This document shows positions 1 through 6,300 of a stretch of DNA of 7,594 nt, one piece after another (the stretch's first letter is position 1; the number at the start of each line of letters is the position of its first letter). A program made the position numbers and the translations under genes. The DNA comes from DATKZB01 sp035528235 (GTDB lineage: Bacteria; Planctomycetota; Phycisphaerae; FEN-1346): NCBI GenBank assembly GCA_035528235.1, contig DATKZB010000060.1:1-7594 (forward strand). Reading direction: 5' to 3'. The notes under the pieces were generated by a model. The model searched no databases, had not been told where the DNA came from, and worked only from the letters and a program-made list of their open reading frames with translations.

Positions 1-285
1 CAGCTCCGAGTCGAACAGGCAGAACCCGTCATGGTGTTTTGCGGTCAGAACCATGTAACGCATTCCGGCGTTTCTGGCCAGCCGGGCCCACTCGCGGGGG
101 GCGTCTGGGCGCGGTCGCCATTGCTTCGCCAGTTTCTCATACTCGTTGATCGCCATGTGTTCGGTATTCATCACCCATTCGTGCCGTCCGATCAGTGAGT
201 AAAGACCCCAATGCACGAACATCCCGAAGCGCGCCTCCTTGAACCAGCGCATTCGGCGTACGGGATCCAACGGTTTTCCTGGCAT
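1..285 (-). CDS. Alpha-L-fucosidase, GH29 family (N-terminal part, cut by window edge)
   Basis: Partial gene: the first 95 residues are present and the rest lies beyond the left edge. GH29 enzymes release alpha-linked L-fucose from glycans by a retaining mechanism. Three family hallmarks are visible: WFKEARFGMFVHWG (residues 14-27, with the histidine that contacts fucose), the Glu-Trp pair in HEWVMN (36-37), and TAKHHDGF (81-88), whose two adjacent histidines line the fucose pocket in characterised members. The catalytic nucleophile and acid/base residues would lie further on and cannot be checked. The ATG at 285 is chosen because the sequence AGAGAGGA sits 7 bases upstream and the same frame meets a TGA at 310-312. 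No signal peptide precedes the catalytic domain, so as written the enzyme would be cytoplasmic, unlike many exported relatives. It follows the giant gene after 16 bases, so an operon is likely. Family call is confident; substrate (fucoidan, mucin, plant or algal glycan) is unknown. Confidence 0.93.
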   Translation of the reverse strand, partial: MPGKPLDPVRRMRWFKEARFGMFVHWGLYSLIGRHEWVMNTEHMAINEYEKLAKQWRPRPDAPREWARLARNAGMRYMVLTAKHHDGFCLFDSEL

Positions 286-291
286 AAGCGT

Positions 292-300
292 ATCCTCTCT
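292..300 (-). promoter_or_regulatory. Ribosome binding site of the fucosidase gene
   Basis: Read on the minus strand, AGAGAGGAT ends about 6-7 bases before the ATG at 285. It lies almost entirely within the 16-base gap after the TGA of the giant gene (302-304). This supports the chosen start and suggests translation from a shared transcript. Confidence 0.6.
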
Positions 301-301
301 T

Positions 302-3300
302 TCAAAGGTTCACATCGGTGTAGAGCTTCAGGTCGAAATCTTCCTTGAGCGTGTCTGAGATCGGCTCGGGCACCAGCTCGTCGTGATCGATAAACGTTTC
401 CAGCACCAGCTTCACGCTCGTGCCCGGCTCCTGCGCCGCCAGCGGGGTCGGCTTCAGGTCGAGCATGCCCCACTGCACCACACGAATGGTCTTGTCGGCA
501 TACGTGCCTTTCAGCACCTTCTCCACCTCGTATTCGTTCACCACGAGCGCGTTGCGGTACGGCGCCATCTGCCCGGGATCCGGCAGCTTCGATTTCGCCA
601 CCAGCTTGGCCTGCACCTCGATCCGCGGGAGCGTGGTGCGCTTGGCCAGGTCCGCGGCCACGGCCGCCGCGTTCTTCGCCGCCTCATCTTCTTCGATGAA
701 GCGATTGTAGAAGGCGAGGTACTCGAACTGGCCGCGCCAGGCGTTCTCCGCAAAACGCATCGGGGGCGTGAAAATGAGGAGTTGAGCCGGCGAGGGATCG
801 ATCTCCTTCACCTTCTTGCCGTCGAGGTAGAACGCGAGCCGCTTTTCAGCCCAACTCACGATCACGTGGTGGGGCCTGGTGTCGGGCAGCGTGGCCATCT
901 CAAACACCTCCGGCTTCGGATCGCCCCACGACTTGGAGAGGCCGACCTGCAGCTGGTTCTTCTCCTGGAACAGCCAGAAGATGCCGTTCCGCCAGCCATA
1001 GCCCCAGTCAACGATGGCGATGGGTTTGTCGTCGTCGCCCTTGGTCTGCGCGAGATCGGCGGACGCCACCACGATCTCGAAGCTGAACTGTTTTGTCTTG
1101 TGGATGCCCCGCATGATGCGGTCAGGGGAGCCGGGGCTGAGTTCGAACGCCATGTCGCCCGTAGCCAAGACGGCTCCGAAGCGATTGAAGCGCGCCGGCA
1201 TCGGGGGGTGATGAGCCATCCAGCCGCTGAGCGAGGTGGTGATCGGAAGCCCGATTTGCTCGTCGAAGATCACGTTGCGCGTCCGCGCGTTCTTCCACAG
1301 ATAGGACACGCCGGTACGATTGCTCGGCCACGCGGGCAGGACGACCTGCGTCTTCGTCGCCGCCATCTCGTTGGGGGCCTGGGCAGCGTCGGTCACGCCG
1401 GTCACCGCCAGGGTTTCCTTCGCCGCCAGAGGCGCGGCAAACTCGGCGATGATCCCGCGGCCTTCGCTGTCGAGGGAGAGCTTCGTGGCAGCCGTGCCGC
1501 TTGCCAGCGTCACCTTGGCATTCGCCGCCTCGACCGGCTCGGCCAGGAGGGTCAGGACGAGGCTCTCGACGGGTTCGTCGGTCGGGTCGTCGACCGGAAT
1601 GATGGTGATGGTGGCCGACGCCTCGCCGGCCAGGATTTCGACCTGGCCCGGCAGGACGGGCGTGTAGTCGGCGGCCGAGGCGGTGCCGCCCAAGCCGTAG
1701 TAGACCGTCAGCGGCCCGTCGGTGCTGCCGACGCGCGTGACCGTGAACACGGCCGGGCCGAGCCCCTCCTCGTCGGCGGCCGGGTCGGTGGCCTCGATGC
1801 CCACCGTCGGCGGGGCGTCGTCGTCGACGATGGTGACCGTGGCGGCGTCGGCGGTCGGATCGACCAGGTAGGCCGGGTTCTCCGTGAGCGTCAGGATAAT
1901 CGTCTCGTTGGACTCGTCGTCCGGCTCGTCGACGGGCGTGACGACGATGGCCACCGACGCCGCGCCCACCGGCAGGACGACCTGGCCCGAGAGGGCCGGC
2001 CCGTAGTCGGCACCGTCGGCCGTGCCGCCCACCGTGTAGTAGACCGTGAGGGCCTCTCCGGTGTCGCCGGAGCGGCTGACGGTGAAATCGCCCGTGTCGG
2101 CCCCGTCCTCGGCCGCGGCGGGGTCGGTGGCCTCGATGCGGACGGTGGCCTCGGGCGGGGCGCCGTCGTTGTCGACGATGGTGACGGTGGCGCCGGCCGC
2201 GCCGATGACGTAGGTCAGGTGGCTGGCGAGGGTCAGGATGACGGTCTCGTCGCCCTCGGCGTTGACGTCGTCGACGGGCGTGACGGGGATGGTGGTGGAG
2301 GCAGCCCCGGCGGGGATGGTGACCTGGCCGGAGAGGGTCTGGGTGTAGTCGGCGGCCTTGGCGGTGCCGCCGGCCGTGTAGTAGACCGTCAGGGCCTGGT
2401 CGGTGGGCCCCGTGCGGCTGACGGTGAACATGCCGGAGTTGGGGCCTTCCTCGGCGGCGTTAGGGTCGGTGGCCAGGATGTCGACCCGGGCGGTGGCCTC
2501 ATCGACGTAGGGCGAGAGGTGGAGGCCGTCGATGGGCAGTCCGCTGAAGACGGCCTCGCCGGGCATCTTCCAGCCGACGGCCAGGTTGTCGCCGCCGCCG
2601 CCCTCTTTCTGGAGGGCCTCGATGTAATACTGGCGGCCGGCCTCGAGGTGGATGAGCACCGACTGCTGCTCCGCGAAAACGTTCCACTGGCGCACGCCGG
2701 TCCAGCCGGGCACCGAGGCGATGAGCACCTTGTTGGCGGGGTCGCGGTCGGTCGAGAGGAACAGTTGACCGTTATCGTCGGTGGCGATCCAGAAGATGTA
2801 GTCGCCGGTGACGGGCGGATGGACGTACCCCCGCATCCGCGTCCCGTAGTTGTCGTCGAAACCCGAGGGCGACTCGAAGATCGTCGGCTGGGCGCTGCCG
2901 GAGGGGTTGTTCGGGTAATTGGGGTTCGACGTCAGGTCCGAGATGGCGCCGCCGCCGATGCCCAGCCACCACTCCCGCAAAATGTACCCGGCGCCGTGCG
3001 GCGAGTAGACGAACGAGACCTGGAGGTTCGGCGGCATCGGCCGGCCCGACAGCGTGGCCACGTTGTTCACGGTCAGCGAGTAACCGGTGCTCGACTGGAG
3101 TTCGGACGTCGTCAGGGTCACCGTGACGCCGTCGGGGGCGAGGACGGCCGCACTGACCGTGGCGTTGTCGAAGTGGTAGTTGGCCGTCTGCTGGGCGGAG
3201 GCCGGAACGAGCGGCTCGGAGAAGACGACCTTGACGGTCGTGTCCTGGGGCGCCGTAATCGACGTGATGCCGGGAATGGCGACGACCAACGCGGTCGACA

Positions 3301-6300
3301 GGGCGCTCGCATACCCGTCGCGGTTGACGGCCGACACGCGGTACGAATAGGGTATGGCGGAGACGACGGCGGAGTCGGTCCAGGCCGGCGTCGCCGACGT
3401 GCCGATGGGGGTGTCGTCGCGGTAGACGACGTAGTGGTCGACCCAGGTCTGGGGGTCGGCCGACGCCTGCCAGGTCAACTCGATGCGGGCCGTGGGGACG
3501 ACCACGATCTGGGCGGCCACGTTGGCGGGGACGGTGGGCGGCGTCGTGTCGAGGTAATCGTTCAGAATGCCCGGCGTGCCGCCGGAGGCCCCCGACGCCC
3601 AGTTGCCGGCGTCGTTGGCGTACGCGCCTGAGTCGAGCCGGCTGAGCGAGAAGCCCGTGCCGTCGGGTTCCTGGGGCCAGAGGCCGGTGTCGTTGTATTG
3701 GACGTAGTCGCTCAGGTAATACGGCACATAGCCGGTGGGTTCGGCGTCGGTGGCGGCCAGGAGTTTGACCTTGTCGCCGCCGTTGGCGAGGTTGCCGGAG
3801 AACTCGCCGGCAATGGTCATGCCCGCCGTTACGTAGCGGGTGGCGAAGGCCTGCGCGTTCTTGACGACCACGACGTACTCGCCCGGGCCGATGGTGGTCA
3901 GGGTGCAGCCGGTCGTCGTGAAGCCGCCGGGCGTATCGTCGTCGACCACAACGGTCGTGGGGCCGACGAACCGGACCTGGTCGGCGATGGTCCACCGGTC
4001 GGGGTCGTCGGTGCCGCGCGCGAGCGTCACCGAGGCCGGGCCGGCGCCGAAGGCGAAGGTGCCGAGCGACACCCAGCCCGACGGGTTGATGTTCTGGTTG
4101 ACCACGACGACGGTCGGCCCGCCGGTGTGCTGGATTTCGTATTGGGCCTGGTCGTCGAGGTGGCGGGGGTTGCCCTGGCCGTCCACGAGGTCCCATCGCA
4201 CGAGGACCTGGTAATCGCCGGCCGCAAGGTCGGCCTGCCAGGCGGCCGTGGCACCGGCCTGGAGGGTCCAGAGTTCGTGGCCGAAACTGTCGGCGTCCAT
4301 CCAGCCGAAGGTAAACCCGACGCCGTCGCCCAGATAGTACCGCGTCAGGTCCACCGGCGCGCCGGACCGGTTGTAGAGTTCGATGAACTCGAAGTCCTCG
4401 TCGCCGTAGGGGCTGCCCGGCTCGCTTTCGGCCGGGTGGTACATGATTTCGTTGATGACCAGCGGGCCGATGGCCGGCGCGGCGTTGGCGGCCTCGTAGG
4501 TGGCGGCGACGAGCAGCGTAAAGTCCGTGCCGCCGGGGTCCTCCTCGCGGGAGGCGTACCAGTTGTGGCCGGGCCAGTCGCTGTTGCCGGTGAAGAAGTT
4601 GACGAGCATGTAGACGATGTAGTTCTCGACGTCGAGGTAGTTGGGATAGGCGGGGTTGTCGGTGCCGTCGGGGTTGTTGCCCTGGAGCCGCTGATACTGT
4701 TCCGAGGTGGTCAAGCCCTGGCGGCACAGGTTGAGCATCTGGCCCCACTCGGTCAAGTCGCTCTCGCCGGTGGCCTCGCCGGCGTTGATGGCATCCCAGT
4801 CGTCTTTGTCGCCGCCGAAGTAGGTGGCGCCGAACGACTGGTCGGGCCGCTCGACCGGGTTGTACAGGCCCCAGTACAGGCCGTTGACGTAGAGGTGGAC
4901 GAACGTGCCGTGGCCGGACGGCTGGCCCAGGGCCAACTGGAGTTGCCGCACGTACTCGTCGCGGATGTACTGGGCAGCGCCGCCGCAGACGTACCCGTCG
5001 TTAAAGTTGTGGCGGAGGACGAGGGTGTCGAACGCGTCGGTCGCGTCCTCGCCGAAGAGCGGGTACTCGAGTTTCGTGGGCCCGTACGCGCCCTTGAACA
5101 GGAGGCGGAAGGCGTGCTTCTTGAAGTTGGCATTGCGGCCCACGCCGCCGTATATCCGCACGCCGCAATCGACCTGGAACCCGTCGTCCGGGGCCGCGTA
5201 GCCCTCGGGGTAGAACATTTCGATGGACCCGGCCCGCTCCCAGCCGACCCCCTCGGCGCCGGGGTTGGCGTAGATGCCGCTGGGGCCGAAGACGTCGGCC
5301 ACGTTCATCACGAGCGACATCGTCGGGATAGCCTTCAGGTCGTCGATGAGCGTGGCGCTGTAGAGCGGGTTGTTGACGATGTCGGGGTCCATCTCGTAGT
5401 CGGCCGGTTCGCCATTCCACGAGGTGGGGAACCCCGCCGGGGCGATGGGCTGCTGGATGACGTCCTGGAGGAAGAGGTACGTCTGGGTGTCGACATTCGT
5501 CGGCAGGTACCCCGGCTTGTACGCCATGGCCCGCAGCGCGGTCGTCGTCGTGATGGAGACCGGACCGGTGTACCGGGTGCCGGTGGTCGGCGTGGGGGCG
5601 CTGCCGTCGGTCGTGTAGCGGATCTCGGCGCCCGCGGTGTCGGTGGTAATCGTGACCGCAAACGGGGCGTCGTAGAAGCCGCGCCGGTGGCTGAACTGGG
5701 TGTCGGCCACGACGCCCAGCACGCCGGGGATGTTCTCGGCCAGCGGCGTGGGCGTCAGGAAGTACTGTTCCTGGACGCTGATCGAACTCAGGGCCACCAG
5801 TTCCGGCACGATGAGGAAGGTCTCGTCGGCCGCCGCGTCGTTCATGGCGTGGATGGCCAGGATGTTGTCGCCGGCGTGCAGCAGGCCCAGGTGATCGCTC
5901 AGGTCGATGCCCTGGAACCCGACGGCCTCCTCCATCGGCCGATTCGTCAGGGCGGCCGAGTTCCACTCCGAGTCCGGCGACGCGTTGGCCACCGCCACCG
6001 GCTCGCCGTTCAGGTACGCCACGTACCCGTCTTCGTAGGCGGTCCGAAGGTACAGTTGCGAGAACGCCAACGGGTCGTTCACCGTGAACGGGATGCGGAC
6101 GTAGAGCGAGGCGTTGACGCCCTGCATGGCGGCCTCGACGTCGGTCTCCAGCAGGCCCGCGGTGCTGGTCGTGGCGATGACTTCCAGGTCGAAACTGACG
6201 TCGCTGCTGCCGCCCGACGACTGGTGAACCTCGACCGCCAGGACGTTCGTGCCGTCGACCAGCCGGCCCGCGGGGTCGATGGTCTTCGTGAAGAACGTCC

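Noticed and set aside
192..473. A 93-codon minus-strand frame spanning the gene junction
   Set aside because: It overlaps the end of the giant gene and the start of the fucosidase in the wrong phase for both, and has no family signal.
1814..2494. Repeated GC-rich DNA considered as a mobile or CRISPR-like repeat
   Set aside because: The periodicity of about 340 bases is fully explained by the coding of consecutive Calx-beta domains; there are no short identical repeats with unique spacers.
2772..4748. Long minus-strand frames in another phase (2772-4748 and 5001-7067)
   Set aside because: Arg/Pro-rich translations typical of off-frame reading of GC-rich DNA; the overlapping main frame has clear domains throughout.
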